Shown: positions 39,588 to 49,635 of the stretch, piece by piece
Position numbering within the stretch: position 1 is the stretch's first letter
Layout of the letters: each line of letters opens with the position of its first letter
Source of the DNA: Pantoea sp. GD03673
GTDB taxonomy: Bacteria > Pseudomonadota > Gammaproteobacteria > Enterobacterales > Enterobacteriaceae
NCBI RefSeq assembly: GCF_029844725.1
Contig: NZ_JAOCKJ010000001.1
Span: 558,001 to 622,000, forward strand
Direction: 5' to 3'
DNA length: 64,000 bases
Position numbers and translations under genes: made by a program
Notes under the pieces: model-generated
What the model saw: the letters and a program-made list of their open reading frames with translations, nothing else
What the model was told of the DNA's origin: nothing
Database searches by the model: none

Positions 39588-41680
39588 CACTTGCCTCCGA
39601 TGGTTGCTGTCATACGGATCTGGCGATTGTCGCTCAGCTCCAGATTAGAGAGCACCACCAGCTGTGGCAGATTGCGGCGCAGGAATCGCGCCAGCAGCGC
39701 ACGCAGCGGATGGTTGACCAGCAGCACCGGCGGTGCGCCCAGCATATCCTGGCGTTGCAGGGCCGCCTGTGCCTGACTTAACAGCCGATCGGCCAGACCC
39801 GGCTCCAGCCCGCCCCCGCCCTGCAACGCCTGTAACAGCAGGCGCTCCAGCGTGGAATCAAGCCCGATAACCTGCACTTCATCGTTGCCAGGGAACCACT
39901 GCTGGGTAATGGCACGTCCCAGCGCCACACGCACCACACTGGTCAGCTCCTGCGGATCGCTCTGCACTGGCGCATGTTCCGCCAGCGTTTCAATGATGGT
40001 GCGCATATCACGAATCGACACCCGCTCCACCAGCAGATTCTGCAGCACCTTGTGTAGCGTGGTCAGTGTGATCACCCCCGGCACCAGATCTTCGGTCAGC
40101 TTCGGCATCTCCTGGGTCACGCGATCCAGCAGCTGCTGCGCTTCCTGACGGCCAAACAGCTCGCTGGCGAACTGCCCAATCAGGTGGTTGAGGTGCGTCG
40201 CCACTACGGTACTGGCTTCAACAACGGTAAAGCCCTGAATCTGCGCCTGCTCTTTCAGCGCGCTGTCAATCCAGACTGCCGCCAGGCCAAAGGCCGGATC
40301 GACGGTGGCTTCACCCGGCAGCGTTCCGGCTGCCGTGCCGGGGTTAATTGCCATCCAGCGGCCAGGATAGGCATCCCCGCTGCCAATCTCCACCCCTTTC
40401 ATCAGGATGCGATAGCGCGCAGGCGGCAGCTCCATGTTGTCGCGGATATGCACCACCGGCGGCAGGAAACCGACATCCTGGGCGACTTTCTTACGGATAC
40501 TGCGGATACGTCCCAGCAGCTCGCCGTTTTGCTGATGATCGACCATCGGAATCAGGCGATAGCCCACTTCCATGCCCAGCGTATCTTCCAGCTGCACATC
40601 GGTCCAGGAGGCTTCGGTAGCGGCTGGCGTGTCAGGCATTTTGGTGATGCTGCCAGCCACTTCAGTCTTTTTCTTCGGCTGCATTTCACGCCCCCGCAGC
40701 CACCAGGCCAGACCGAGTAAGGCGGCGGTGAACAGCAGGAAAACGAAGTTAGGCATGCCCGGCACCAGACCCAGCAAGCCGATTACCCCGGCGCTGAGCA
40801 TCAGCACGCGGGGATCTTTAAACAGCTGCGTGACCATCTGCTCGCCGACATCCTGATCGGTGGCGACGCGCGTCACGATAACACCCGCTGCGGTAGAGAT
40901 TACCAGCGCCGGGATCTGTGCCACCAGACCATCACCGATGGTCAGCAGCGTATAGGTCTCTGCGGCGTGCCCCACGTCCATGCCGTGCTGCACCACGCCC
41001 ACCAGCAGGCCGCCGATGACGTTGATCACCATGATCATAATACCGGCGACGGCATCACCACGAACGAACTTACTGGCACCGTCCATCGAACCGTAGAAGT
41101 CCGCTTCCTGGGTCACTTCGGCACGACGGCGTTTGGCCTCATCTTCACCGATCAGACCGGCGTTGAGGTCCGCATCGATCGCCATCTGCTTACCGGGCAT
41201 CCCGTCCAGCACAAAGCGTGCGCCCACTTCAGCGATACGCCCCGCACCCTTGGTGATAACCATGAAGTTGATGATGACCAGGATGATAAACACCACGATA
41301 CCGATGGCGAAGTTACCACCCACCAGGAAGTGACCGAACGCTTCAACCACCTGTCCTGCTGCCGCGGCACCGGTGTGCCCCTCCATCAGGATGATACGGG
41401 TTGAGGCCACGTTCAGTGCCAGACGCAGCAACGTCGAGAACAGCAGAATGGTCGGGAACGCCGCAAACTCCAGGGTCCGCTGGGTGAACATCGACACCAG
41501 CAGGATCATGATCGACAGCGCAATGTTAAAGGTGAACAGCAGATCCAGGATGAACGGCGGTAATGGCAGAACCATCATCGACAGGATGATCAGGATCAGC
41601 ACCGGCCCGGCCAGTACCTGCCACTGCATATCTTTAAAGTTGCCCGGTAAACGTAGTTTTGCGGCCAGGTTATTAGCCAT
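39587..41680 (-). CDS. flhA: Flagellar type III export protein FlhA
   Basis: FlhA is the major membrane component of the flagellar export gate; it uses proton motive force and docks chaperone-substrate complexes. The 697-residue protein (E. coli 692) has about eight N-terminal membrane helices. The conserved FHIPEP loop is seen as ARFVLDGMPGKQMAIDADLN. The large cytoplasmic domain ends LSDNRQIRMTATIGGK. The start at 41680 (MANNLAAKLRLPGN) follows homology and overlaps the flhB end by 8 bp. Confidence 0.97.
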   Translation of the reverse strand: MANNLAAKLRLPGNFKDMQWQVLAGPVLILIILSMMVLPLPPFILDLLFTFNIALSIMILLVSMFTQRTLEFAAFPTILLFSTLLRLALNVASTRIILMEGHTGAAAAGQVVEAFGHFLVGGNFAIGIVVFIILVIINFMVITKGAGRIAEVGARFVLDGMPGKQMAIDADLNAGLIGEDEAKRRRAEVTQEADFYGSMDGASKFVRGDAVAGIMIMVINVIGGLLVGVVQHGMDVGHAAETYTLLTIGDGLVAQIPALVISTAAGVIVTRVATDQDVGEQMVTQLFKDPRVLMLSAGVIGLLGLVPGMPNFVFLLFTAALLGLAWWLRGREMQPKKKTEVAGSITKMPDTPAATEASWTDVQLEDTLGMEVGYRLIPMVDHQQNGELLGRIRSIRKKVAQDVGFLPPVVHIRDNMELPPARYRILMKGVEIGSGDAYPGRWMAINPGTAAGTLPGEATVDPAFGLAAVWIDSALKEQAQIQGFTVVEASTVVATHLNHLIGQFASELFGRQEAQQLLDRVTQEMPKLTEDLVPGVITLTTLHKVLQNLLVERVSIRDMRTIIETLAEHAPVQSDPQELTSVVRVALGRAITQQWFPGNDEVQVIGLDSTLERLLLQALQGGGGLEPGLADRLLSQAQAALQRQDMLGAPPVLLVNHPLRALLARFLRRNLPQLVVLSNLELSDNRQIRMTATIGGK

Positions 41681-42824
41681 CGTTTTTGCTCTCTCCTGCA
41701 AAGTCCATCTCTGCCGGAACCGGCAGGTTTTTTGGTTTGGTTGGGATCAGGCCGCCTTCACGCTTCCAGCGACGCGACTGCCAGACCCACGCCAGCACCT
41801 CTGCCACGGCAGCATAGAGCGCGCCGGGGATGTGCTGACCAATTTCAGTGTGTCGGTATAACGCACGCGCCAGCGGCGGTGCTTCCAGAACCGGAATGCG
41901 ATGTTCGGCAGCCAGCTCACGAATTCTCAGGGCGATTTCGCCCGCGCCCTTCGCCACCACCTTCGGTGCGCTCATCTTCTTCTCGTTGTACTGCAATGCC
42001 ACCGAGTAGTGCGTCGGGTTGGTGACGATGACGTCGGCTTTTGGCACATCAGCCATCATTCTGCGTCGTGCAGCGGCACGCATCTGCTGCCGGATGCGCC
42101 CTTTAACGTGCGGGTCGCCTTCCTGCTGCTTATGCTCGTCGCGGATCTCCTGCATCGACATCTTCAGCTTTTTAAAGTGGCTGTAGAGCTGCCAGAAGAC
42201 GTCATATCCCACCATCGGGATCAGCCCCAGCATTACCAGGGTACAGCAGACCGCGATCATCTCCATGCCGTGAATCAGCGCGGTAACGGGTGACTCACTG
42301 ATCAGCCGCAACATCTCAGGCCAGTGGCTCCAGATGTACCACCAGCCCACGGCACCCACCAGAATGGTCTTGAGAATGCCCTTGAACAGTTCGGTCCAGG
42401 CCTGGGCCGCAAACATGCGCTTGAAACCGGCCATCGGGTTGAGCTTTTTCAGGTCGAACTTGATCGATTTGCCGCTGAAAACGATGCCGCCCAGCAGCAT
42501 GGGCGCGGCAATCGCCACCAGTATCAGACCGCCCATCAGCGGCAGCAGCGCCATCAGCGCCTGGGTGACAAGGCTGCCGATGTGGCTGACGATAATCTTG
42601 TCATCCCTGACCATGCCGTGGTCAAAACGGAGACCGGTAGCGACCATCGCCGCCAGCCGGTGCGCCATCATGTTACCGCCCATCCACAGAATCATGATGC
42701 CGGCCAGCAGCATCAGCAGTGACGTCAGTTCACGCGAACGCGGAATCTGGCCCTCTTCACGCGCTTTCTCAAGTCGGTGGGCCGTGGGCGATTCTGTTTT
42801 GTCTTCGTCGCTTTCTTCAGCCAC
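41673..42824 (-). CDS. flhB: Flagellar type III export switch protein FlhB
   Basis: FlhB controls the substrate switch from rod/hook to filament export. The 383-residue protein (E. coli 382) has four membrane helices and a C-terminal cytoplasmic domain with the self-cleavage motif NPTH (ADVIVTNPTHYSVALQY, about residue 270). The start is GTG 42824 (MAEESDEDKTESPTAHRLEK), with GAGG six bases upstream; the longer frame to 42866 has no family similarity. First gene of flhBAE. Confidence 0.96.
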   Translation of the reverse strand: MAEESDEDKTESPTAHRLEKAREEGQIPRSRELTSLLMLLAGIMILWMGGNMMAHRLAAMVATGLRFDHGMVRDDKIIVSHIGSLVTQALMALLPLMGGLILVAIAAPMLLGGIVFSGKSIKFDLKKLNPMAGFKRMFAAQAWTELFKGILKTILVGAVGWWYIWSHWPEMLRLISESPVTALIHGMEMIAVCCTLVMLGLIPMVGYDVFWQLYSHFKKLKMSMQEIRDEHKQQEGDPHVKGRIRQQMRAAARRRMMADVPKADVIVTNPTHYSVALQYNEKKMSAPKVVAKGAGEIALRIRELAAEHRIPVLEAPPLARALYRHTEIGQHIPGALYAAVAEVLAWVWQSRRWKREGGLIPTKPKNLPVPAEMDFAGESKNDG

Positions 42825-42943
42825 GACAAACCTCGGTTGGCAGGAATTCTGAGCATAGGATGCCAAATCTGACTTAAGTTAAAGCGGAGATAAGATGGGG
42901 AAAACAGGCGTTCTTTCGGGGATGGGTCTGACAAGGGGGAACG

Positions 42944-42963
42944 GGGCCACCCGAAGGTAGCCC
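42944..42963 (+). terminator. Hairpin with T-run pointing to the plus strand, upstream of flhB
   Basis: GGGCCACC-CGAA-GGTAGCCC is followed on the plus strand by TGTTTTTT (42964-42971). The U-run serves plus-strand transcription, although no plus-strand gene ends here. A second GC hairpin (42993-43008, CGCCCGC/GCGGGCG) lies just after the cheZ stop and could end the cheRBYZ transcript on the minus strand. Confidence 0.55.
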
Positions 42964-43016
42964 TGTTTTTTGACGATAGCAGCCGTTCTGCCCGCCCGCA
43001 GGCGGGCGAACCCGGC

Positions 43017-43658
43017 TTAAAACCCTAAGCTATCCAGCAGGTCATCAACCTGATCCTGGTTCGCGACCACGCCCGGTGCATCGGCGTGGATCTGCGGGCC
43101 GTTCAGCAGGCTGGTGCCTTCCTGACGCTTCTCAGCGCTGACTTCCGGCATGTTCTCCAGCAGCACCATTAACAGCTGGCGCTCAATTTCCTGGATCACA
43201 TCCATCATGCGCTTGATCACCTGACCGGTCAGGTCCTGGAAATCCTGCGCCATCATGATTTCAAGCAGCTGCTTGTTGGTAAAGGCGGTGTGCTCTGGCA
43301 CGGCGGTGAGGAATGCGCGCGTATCCGTCACCAACTCCCGCGCATCACCCAGTTCAATCGGGTTCTCAAACCACGCATCCCAACGCCCTTTCAGCTGAGT
43401 TGCCCCGGCTTCCATCTTATCCTGATGGGGTTGTGCTGCTTCAACACAGTTCAGCGCACGGTCGGCGGCCTGCGCCGTCATCTGCACCACATAATCAAGA
43501 CGATCGCGGGCATCAGGAATAGCTTCAGCTGCATCGGCAATGGCTTGATCCAGCCCCAGCTCGCGCAGACTGTCGCGCAGCATGCGCGTCAGTGAGCCAA
43601 TGCGTGAAATGATGTCGTGTGCCGCGGCATCCTCAGTTGGTTTCGGAAAGTCGCTCAT
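43017..43658 (-). CDS. cheZ: Chemotaxis protein phosphatase CheZ
   Basis: CheZ dephosphorylates CheY-P and ends the tumble signal. The 213-residue helical protein has the catalytic Gln segment [20 protein letters not shown] and the C-terminal CheY-binding peptide [12 protein letters not shown], both as in E. coli. The ATG at 43658 is preferred over the preceding GTG because AGGAG lies five bases upstream. It lies 9 bp after cheY. Confidence 0.97.
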   Translation of the reverse strand: MSDFPKPTEDAAAHDIISRIGSLTRMLRDSLRELGLDQAIADAAEAIPDARDRLDYVVQMTAQAADRALNCVEAAQPHQDKMEAGATQLKGRWDAWFENPIELGDARELVTDTRAFLTAVPEHTAFTNKQLLEIMMAQDFQDLTGQVIKRMMDVIQEIERQLLMVLLENMPEVSAEKRQEGTSLLNGPQIHADAPGVVANQDQVDDLLDSLGF

Positions 43659-43667
43659 CACATCTCC

Positions 43668-44057
<390 letters not shown>

Positions 44058-44096
44058 ATCTACTCCTGAGTTGTCTCGCCCGGCGGGACGGGCCTG

Positions 44097-45146
44097 TTAA
44101 ATACGCAATGCCTGTCCGGCGCTAATTTTCGCCAGCATGTGCTGGCTGATGTTGCTTAAATCCACGACTTCGCTCACGCCGCCTGTGGCAATAGCCTCAC
44201 GCGGCATGCCAAATACCACACAGCTGGCTTCGTTCTGGGCGATGGTCCAGGCACCTGCCCGATGCATTTCCAGCATCCCGGCGGCACCGTCGTTGCCCAT
44301 GCCAGTGAGGATCACCCCCACCGCATTTCGTCCGGCGTTAATCGCCACCGATTTAAACAACACATCCACAGAGGGTTTGTGCCGGTTAACCGGTGGTCCT
44401 TCATTCAGTTTCACCACATAGTTGGCACCACTTCGGCCCAGCTCCATGTGCATCGCGCCTGGCGCAATGTAGGCGTGCCCCGGCAGAATACGCTCACCAT
44501 CTTCTGCCTCTTTCACCGTGATCTGACACAGTTTGTTCAGACGCTCGGCAAAAGAGCGGGTAAAGCCTGGCGGCATGTGCTGGGTAATCAGCAGCGCCGG
44601 GCTGGTCGCCGGTAACGGCTGCAGCACGTGGCGAATCGCTTCGGTGCCACCGGTTGAGGAGCCAATCGCAATCAGCTTCTCACTGCTCAGCAGTGGCCCC
44701 GCTTTCAGCGTCGCGGGCACCGGCATCGCTGCACGGTTGTGCAGTCGGGCACGGGCCGCCGCACGGATTTTGTCGCCAATCATCTGGCTGTAAGCCAGCA
44801 TTCCTTCGCGGATGCCGAGCTGGGGTTTGGTGACGAAATCCACCGCGCCCAGTTCCAGCGCCCGCAGGGTGATTTCGGAGCCTTTCCCGGTCAGCGATGA
44901 AACCATCACCACCGGCATTGGCCGTAACCGCATCAGTTTTTCCAGGAAATCGAGGCCATCCATGCGCGGCATTTCCACATCCAGCGTCAGCACCTGCGGA
45001 TTGAACTGCTTGATCAAATCGCGGGCAACCAGCGGATCGGGCGCCGTAGCGACCATCTCCATATCCGGATGGCTGTTGATGATCTCTGTCATCAACTGCC
45101 GCATCAGCGCAGAGTCATCTACGCACATCACGGTGATTTTGCTCAT
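44097..45146 (-). CDS. cheB: Chemotaxis methylesterase/deamidase CheB
   Basis: CheB removes methyl groups from receptor glutamates and deamidates glutamines, for adaptation. The 349-residue protein equals E. coli CheB. It has an N-terminal receiver domain with D56 in [20 protein letters not shown] and a C-terminal esterase with the Ser-His-Asp triad ([31 protein letters not shown]). The second of two adjacent ATGs was taken (AAGG at six bases). Its start overlaps the cheR stop by one base. Confidence 0.97.
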   Translation of the reverse strand: MSKITVMCVDDSALMRQLMTEIINSHPDMEMVATAPDPLVARDLIKQFNPQVLTLDVEMPRMDGLDFLEKLMRLRPMPVVMVSSLTGKGSEITLRALELGAVDFVTKPQLGIREGMLAYSQMIGDKIRAAARARLHNRAAMPVPATLKAGPLLSSEKLIAIGSSTGGTEAIRHVLQPLPATSPALLITQHMPPGFTRSFAERLNKLCQITVKEAEDGERILPGHAYIAPGAMHMELGRSGANYVVKLNEGPPVNRHKPSVDVLFKSVAINAGRNAVGVILTGMGNDGAAGMLEMHRAGAWTIAQNEASCVVFGMPREAIATGGVSEVVDLSNISQHMLAKISAGQALRI

Positions 45147-46018
45147 CATCTTTCCTTCGTCAGTCCATAGACGGTTTGCCCACGCAGCCAGAACTCTTTA
45201 CTGATCTGACTGAAGTTTTCTGAGTGACCGGCGAACAGGATGCCGCCCGGCTTCAGCAGTGGAACAAACCGACGCAGAATCTTCTCCTGCGTCTCTTTAT
45301 CGAAATAGATCATCACATTGCGACAGAAAATAGCGTCGAACTGACCCGGCAGCGCCCAGTCATTGGCCAGCAGGTTTAGCTGTGCATAGGTGACCATATT
45401 GGTCAGCTCGGGGCGCGCCCGCACCATACCGGCATGAGGCCCGGTGCCACGCAGGAAGAAGCGCTGCATTTGCGCCGGTGACAGCGTGCGCAACTCCTCC
45501 TGGCGATAAACACCCGCCACGGCTTTTTCCAGCACCTGCGTGTCGATATCGCTGGCGTGTACCTGGAACTTACCGGGACCGGTGCCCAGCGTTTCTGCCA
45601 GCGTCATGGCGATGGAATAGGGCTCTTCGCCGGTTGACGCAGCCGTACTCCAGACGCTGAAGTTGCCCTGTCGCTTGCGTGCATGCTCCGCCAGAATCGG
45701 GAAGTGATGCGCTTCGCGGAAGAACGCGGTCAGGTTGGTGGTCAGCGCGTTGATAAACGCCTGCCACTCGGCACTGTTCGGATCGGACTCCAGCAGGGCC
45801 AGGTAGCGACCGAAATCATCGATATTCAGCGTACGCAGGCGACGAACCAGACGGTTGTAAACCATCTCACGCTTGTGATCGGCCAGTACGATACCGGCAC
45901 GCTGATAGATCAGCTGGCTGATACGGCGAAAATGCGTATCGGAGAGCGGTAAACGCTGCACCATTTGCGACAGCAGCGTTGTCGTCTCATTTTGATCTAG
46001 AATTGTCGATTTTTTCAT
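45146..46018 (-). CDS. cheR: Chemotaxis receptor methyltransferase CheR
   Basis: CheR methylates receptor glutamates using SAM. The 290-residue protein has the N-terminal helical domain, the SAM-binding motif [38 protein letters not shown], and the beta-subdomain that grips the receptor C-terminal pentapeptide. That partner peptide is present on two of the three adjacent receptors. It lies 80 bp after the Tsr-type receptor gene and probably shares its sigma-28 transcript. Confidence 0.97.
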   Translation of the reverse strand: MKKSTILDQNETTTLLSQMVQRLPLSDTHFRRISQLIYQRAGIVLADHKREMVYNRLVRRLRTLNIDDFGRYLALLESDPNSAEWQAFINALTTNLTAFFREAHHFPILAEHARKRQGNFSVWSTAASTGEEPYSIAMTLAETLGTGPGKFQVHASDIDTQVLEKAVAGVYRQEELRTLSPAQMQRFFLRGTGPHAGMVRARPELTNMVTYAQLNLLANDWALPGQFDAIFCRNVMIYFDKETQEKILRRFVPLLKPGGILFAGHSENFSQISKEFWLRGQTVYGLTKER

Positions 46019-46098
46019 CTCTGCACCTGGCCCGAACTGAATACATTAACTGTCTGCTGCGATGCCCGGCGGCGCGATGGCGGCCGGACCACGGGCGA

Positions 46099-47775
46099 TT
46101 AAAAGGTTTCCCAGTTGTCGTCGCTGCGTACAGCAGACGAACGACCAACGGCTAACGGTGCATCAGACTGAAGCGTTTTTGTCGCCGTTGTCTTGTTAAC
46201 GGCCTGCGCGACAAATTCTTTACCAATATTGAACACTGATACCGCTTGTTTTAAGTGACTTGCCTGATCTTCCAGCGCTGCCGCTGCTGCCGCTGACTCT
46301 TCAACCAGTGAGGCGTTCTGCTGCGTAACGCGATCCATCTCGGTCACGGCAAGGCCCACCTGGTCAATGCCACGGCTCTGTTCGTCTGACGCGGAGGCAA
46401 TCTCACCCATGATGTCGGTCACGCGGGTAACCGCGCTGACGATGTTGCTCATGGTGTCACCGGCGCTTTCGACCAGCACTGAGCCGGTATTAACGCGGCT
46501 AACGGAATCTTCAATCAGGCCTTTAATCTCTTTGGCGGCCTGGGCGCTGCGCTGCGCGAGGCTGCGCACTTCACCCGCGACCACGGCAAAACCGCGACCC
46601 TGTTCACCGGCACGGGCTGCTTCTACCGCCGCATTCAGCGCCAGGATATTAGTCTGGAAGGCGATGCCATCAATCACGCTGGTGATATCAGCAATTTTCT
46701 TGGAACTGCCCGCAATCTCTTTCATGGTGGTGACCACGCCATCCACCACTTTGCCGCCCTGCTGCGCGGTTTCAGAGGCGGTCAGCGCCAGCTTCGACGC
46801 CTGACGGGCGTTTTCGGCATTCTGCTTCACGGTCGCCGTGAGCTGCTCCATGCTGGCGGCGGTCTGCTCCAGTGAGGCGGCCTGCTGTTCGGTACGGGAA
46901 GAGAGATCGTTGTTACCGATGGAGATTTCGCTGGCACCGGTATAGATGGCATCAGAGCCGTCACGCACGGTGCGGACGGTACTGACCAGCTCCTGCTGCA
47001 TATGCTGCAGCGACGTCAGTAACTCACCAATTTCGTTGCGCACGGTAATCTCAACCGGCTGGGTCAGATCGCCCCGCGCGATATGCTGGATGTGATCAAT
47101 ACTCTGACGCAGAGGACGAATCAGCGCCGAGCGCATGACGTTCCACACCAGGATAATCATCAGCAACGTCACGGCCAGGGTGGCAATGACAATCGTGATG
47201 GAGCGGGTGTAGGCCTGCTGATTCGCTTCCACGCCCTGCTGTGACAGGGCTTTGTTGTTCTCAAGCCAGGCGCTGTAATCTTTCTGGAACTTGTCCTGAT
47301 AGCTCTGGGTTGGCTGATCGACAAACCCTTTAAAGTTGCCGGTAGTAAAGAACACCATCAGCTCAGCCAGCGCATCATGATAGGCCTTGTAGTTCGCCTG
47401 AAGCGTCAGGACGTTTTCAGCCGTTTTGCCCTTCTCTGACAGATTATCGTTAAAGATCTGATAGTTGACTTCAGCCTGTTTCAGCTCTTCACCCGCCAGT
47501 GCGACCAGCTCTTTCACGCTGGCACCCGATCCCGACATCTGTGCATCCTGCAGAAAACGGATACCGGCGCGGTTAAGGGTGTTGCGCGCCTGAACCAGCG
47601 AAACCCATGAGGTGCCCATCGCCTGTTGCAACGTATTCAAACGCTGGTTGTAGGCAAAATTCTCTTTATCTGAACTGACCGTTTTGAAAAACATTCCGCC
47701 GGAAAACAGCTGCAGCAGCGCAAAGAGCGCCAGCACACACAGCAGGCCGGAAACAACACGTACTCGACTAAACAT
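46099..47775 (-). CDS. Tsr-type methyl-accepting chemotaxis protein (predicted serine receptor)
   Basis: The 558-residue transmembrane chemoreceptor has TM1 (about 7-29), a periplasmic four-helix domain (30-190), TM2, HAMP and a signalling hairpin with tip [20 protein letters not shown]. Residues that bind serine in Tsr are all in place with identical numbering: R64, N68, R69 and R73 ([11 protein letters not shown]) and T156 (DQPTQSYQD). It ends in the CheR/CheB tethering pentapeptide NWETF. The start is ATG 47775 ([14 protein letters not shown] upstream). A sigma-28 promoter lies 33 bp before the ATG. It is nearest to cheR; in E. coli this slot holds tap. Confidence 0.93.
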   Translation of the reverse strand: MFSRVRVVSGLLCVLALFALLQLFSGGMFFKTVSSDKENFAYNQRLNTLQQAMGTSWVSLVQARNTLNRAGIRFLQDAQMSGSGASVKELVALAGEELKQAEVNYQIFNDNLSEKGKTAENVLTLQANYKAYHDALAELMVFFTTGNFKGFVDQPTQSYQDKFQKDYSAWLENNKALSQQGVEANQQAYTRSITIVIATLAVTLLMIILVWNVMRSALIRPLRQSIDHIQHIARGDLTQPVEITVRNEIGELLTSLQHMQQELVSTVRTVRDGSDAIYTGASEISIGNNDLSSRTEQQAASLEQTAASMEQLTATVKQNAENARQASKLALTASETAQQGGKVVDGVVTTMKEIAGSSKKIADITSVIDGIAFQTNILALNAAVEAARAGEQGRGFAVVAGEVRSLAQRSAQAAKEIKGLIEDSVSRVNTGSVLVESAGDTMSNIVSAVTRVTDIMGEIASASDEQSRGIDQVGLAVTEMDRVTQQNASLVEESAAAAAALEDQASHLKQAVSVFNIGKEFVAQAVNKTTATKTLQSDAPLAVGRSSAVRSDDNWETF

Positions 47776-47807
47776 AAACACCTCATTGGTTGGCGATTCG
47801 TGTTTAT

Positions 47808-47834
47808 TTATCGGCGGCGTCGGGGGGAACTTTA
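47808..47834 (-). promoter_or_regulatory. Sigma-28 (FliA) promoter of the Tsr-type receptor-cheRBYZ unit
   Basis: On the minus strand TAAAGTTC-N11-GCCGATAA matches the FliA consensus (TAAAGTTT-N11-GCCGATAA) at 15 of 16 positions. Confidence 0.92.
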
Positions 47835-47836
47835 TG

Positions 47837-47865
47837 CGTGGCAGCGGCTTTCGGCCGCTGCCACG
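47837..47865 (-). terminator. Strong hairpin after the middle receptor gene
   Basis: CGTGGCAGCGGC/GCCGCTGCCACG, a 12-bp perfect stem with a 5-nt loop, lies 15 bp after the middle receptor stop and directly abuts the next -35 element. There is no T-run; likely a transcript-end or stability structure. Confidence 0.7.
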
Positions 47866-47880
47866 TTGAAAGGCAGAAAA

Positions 47881-49443
47881 TCAGGCGCGGGAAATTTTGA
47901 AAACCGAGACGGCCTGGGTCAGGACGCTGGCCTGTTGCTCCAGGGCAGCGGCGGCGGCGGCGGACTCCTCTACCAGTGAGGCGTTCTGCTGGGTCACGCG
48001 ATCCATTTCCGTGACGGCCACACCGACCTGCTCAATACCGCGGCTCTGCTCGTCTGATGCAGAGGCGATCTCGCCCATGATGTCGGTGACGCGGGTCACT
48101 GCACCCACAATCTCACTCATGGTGCTGCCCGCGCTTTCAACCTGCAGTGAACCGCTGTTGACGCGTGATACGGAATCTTCAATCAGGCCTTTGATCTCTT
48201 TCGCGGCCTGCGCACTGCGCTGCGCCAGACTGCGCACTTCACCGGCCACCACGGCAAAGCCGCGACCCTGCTCACCGGCACGGGCGGCTTCCACTGCCGC
48301 ATTCAGCGCCAGAATGTTGGTCTGGAAGGCAATGCCGTCGATCACGCTGATAATGTCTGCGATTTTTTTCGAGCTGCCCGCAATCTCTTTCATGGTGGTA
48401 ACCACACCATCCACCACTTTGCCGCCCTGCTGTGCGGTTTCAGAGGCGCTCAGCGCCAGCTGCGATGCCTGACGGGCGTTGTCAGCATTCTGCTTCACTG
48501 TGGCCGTGAGCTGCTCCATGCTGGCTGCGGTCTGCTCAAGCGAGGCCGCCTGCTCTTCGGTGCGGGCAGACAGGTCGTTGTTACCGGCGGCGATTTCGCT
48601 GGCACCGGTGAAGATGGCATCGGAACCGTCACGCACATTGCTTACCGTCATCACCAGCGACTGCTGCATCTCGTGGATACCGGCAGCCAGCTGACTCATC
48701 TCATTACGTCCTTCAACCACAATCGGCTGGGTTAAATCGCCGGAGGCGATAGCGCGAATCTGCGCCAACAGCTGTTGCAGCGGCTGGATCAGCACCTGAC
48801 GCAGGCCAAACCAGCAGGCGATGATGACCGCAATCACGATGATACCAATCGCCATCAGCAGCCACATCATCTGCGTGAAGGCGCGCTGGTTCTGCGCCAT
48901 CCCCTGGTCGGAAAGCTCGGTCTGACGTTCACGCCAGGCGCTGTAGCTCTCCTGCATGGCAACCTGCTTCTGCTCAATGTTCTGTTTGAACATCCCTTCC
49001 AGATCGCGGGCCTGCAGGCTTTTTACCATCCCTTTCAGCCCATTTTCATATTGCGCATAATCCGCTTCAAGTCGGTCGCGCATTGCCACCTCTAAGCCTG
49101 GCGTGGCGGGCAGATCGTAATAGATTTTGAAGTGACGATCGGCTTCCGCTAACTGGCTGTTAGCGCGGTTCAGCAGATCATCCAGCTGACCGCCATTCAT
49201 CTGCGCTGCCATGCTGGTCTGTAACCGCAGCATGGCGCGGTTCAGCGTGGTGCGGCTATTGTTCAGAGAGATATAGGCATCCGTCATTGAGGTGACGTTG
49301 CGGTTAGAGACCTGCGACAGTGCAAAGGCCGCTTTGTCATTGTTCAGAGCGGACCAGAAAAGGCTGCCAGAAATCAGCTGAAGCGCGCCAAAGATAACCA
49401 GTACCGCGATTAAACTGGTGACCACTTTTATTTTTTTTAACAT
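47881..49443 (-). CDS. Methyl-accepting chemotaxis protein without the C-terminal pentapeptide
   Basis: The 520-residue receptor has the same layout as its neighbours. In the ligand pocket it has R64, N68, R69 and R73 ([11 protein letters not shown]), but the threonine found at 156 in Tsr is replaced (FKQNIEQKQ), so it probably senses a different amino acid-type ligand. It ends [11 protein letters not shown] with no xWxxF pentapeptide, as in low-abundance receptors such as Tap and Trg, which depend on neighbours for methylation. GGGGAA precedes the ATG. Confidence 0.92.
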   Translation of the reverse strand: MLKKIKVVTSLIAVLVIFGALQLISGSLFWSALNNDKAAFALSQVSNRNVTSMTDAYISLNNSRTTLNRAMLRLQTSMAAQMNGGQLDDLLNRANSQLAEADRHFKIYYDLPATPGLEVAMRDRLEADYAQYENGLKGMVKSLQARDLEGMFKQNIEQKQVAMQESYSAWRERQTELSDQGMAQNQRAFTQMMWLLMAIGIIVIAVIIACWFGLRQVLIQPLQQLLAQIRAIASGDLTQPIVVEGRNEMSQLAAGIHEMQQSLVMTVSNVRDGSDAIFTGASEIAAGNNDLSARTEEQAASLEQTAASMEQLTATVKQNADNARQASQLALSASETAQQGGKVVDGVVTTMKEIAGSSKKIADIISVIDGIAFQTNILALNAAVEAARAGEQGRGFAVVAGEVRSLAQRSAQAAKEIKGLIEDSVSRVNSGSLQVESAGSTMSEIVGAVTRVTDIMGEIASASDEQSRGIEQVGVAVTEMDRVTQQNASLVEESAAAAAALEQQASVLTQAVSVFKISRA

Positions 49444-49479
49444 CTTGTTCCCCTGCAGGTTGATTAAGGTGCAGCGGCT

Positions 49480-49506
49480 ATATCGGCGGGTTTTGGCGAT
49501 TAATTA
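49480..49506 (-). promoter_or_regulatory. Candidate sigma-28 promoter of the middle receptor gene
   Basis: On the minus strand GCCGATAT is a good FliA -10, preceded after 11 bp by TAATTAAT, a weak -35. A second, poorer candidate is TAAAGTCA-N11-GCCTGTTG further upstream (about 49553-49579). Confidence 0.6.
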
Positions 49507-49603
49507 ACGCTTTTCGGCGCTTTCTGGCGAGATACGGCTTTTGTAATTATTTTTATCAACAGGCGGAGCGGCGTTTGACTTTAGGCCGGGGAAGTACAGA
49601 GGG

Positions 49604-49629
49604 GCTGCGCATCCCGCAGGATGCGCAGC
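49604..49629 (-). terminator. Hairpin after the cheW-proximal receptor gene
   Basis: GCTGCGCATCC/GGATGCGCAGC, an 11-bp perfect stem with a 4-nt loop, lies 6 bp after the stop codon. The U-run is weak. Confidence 0.65.
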
Positions 49630-49635
49630 GTCAGA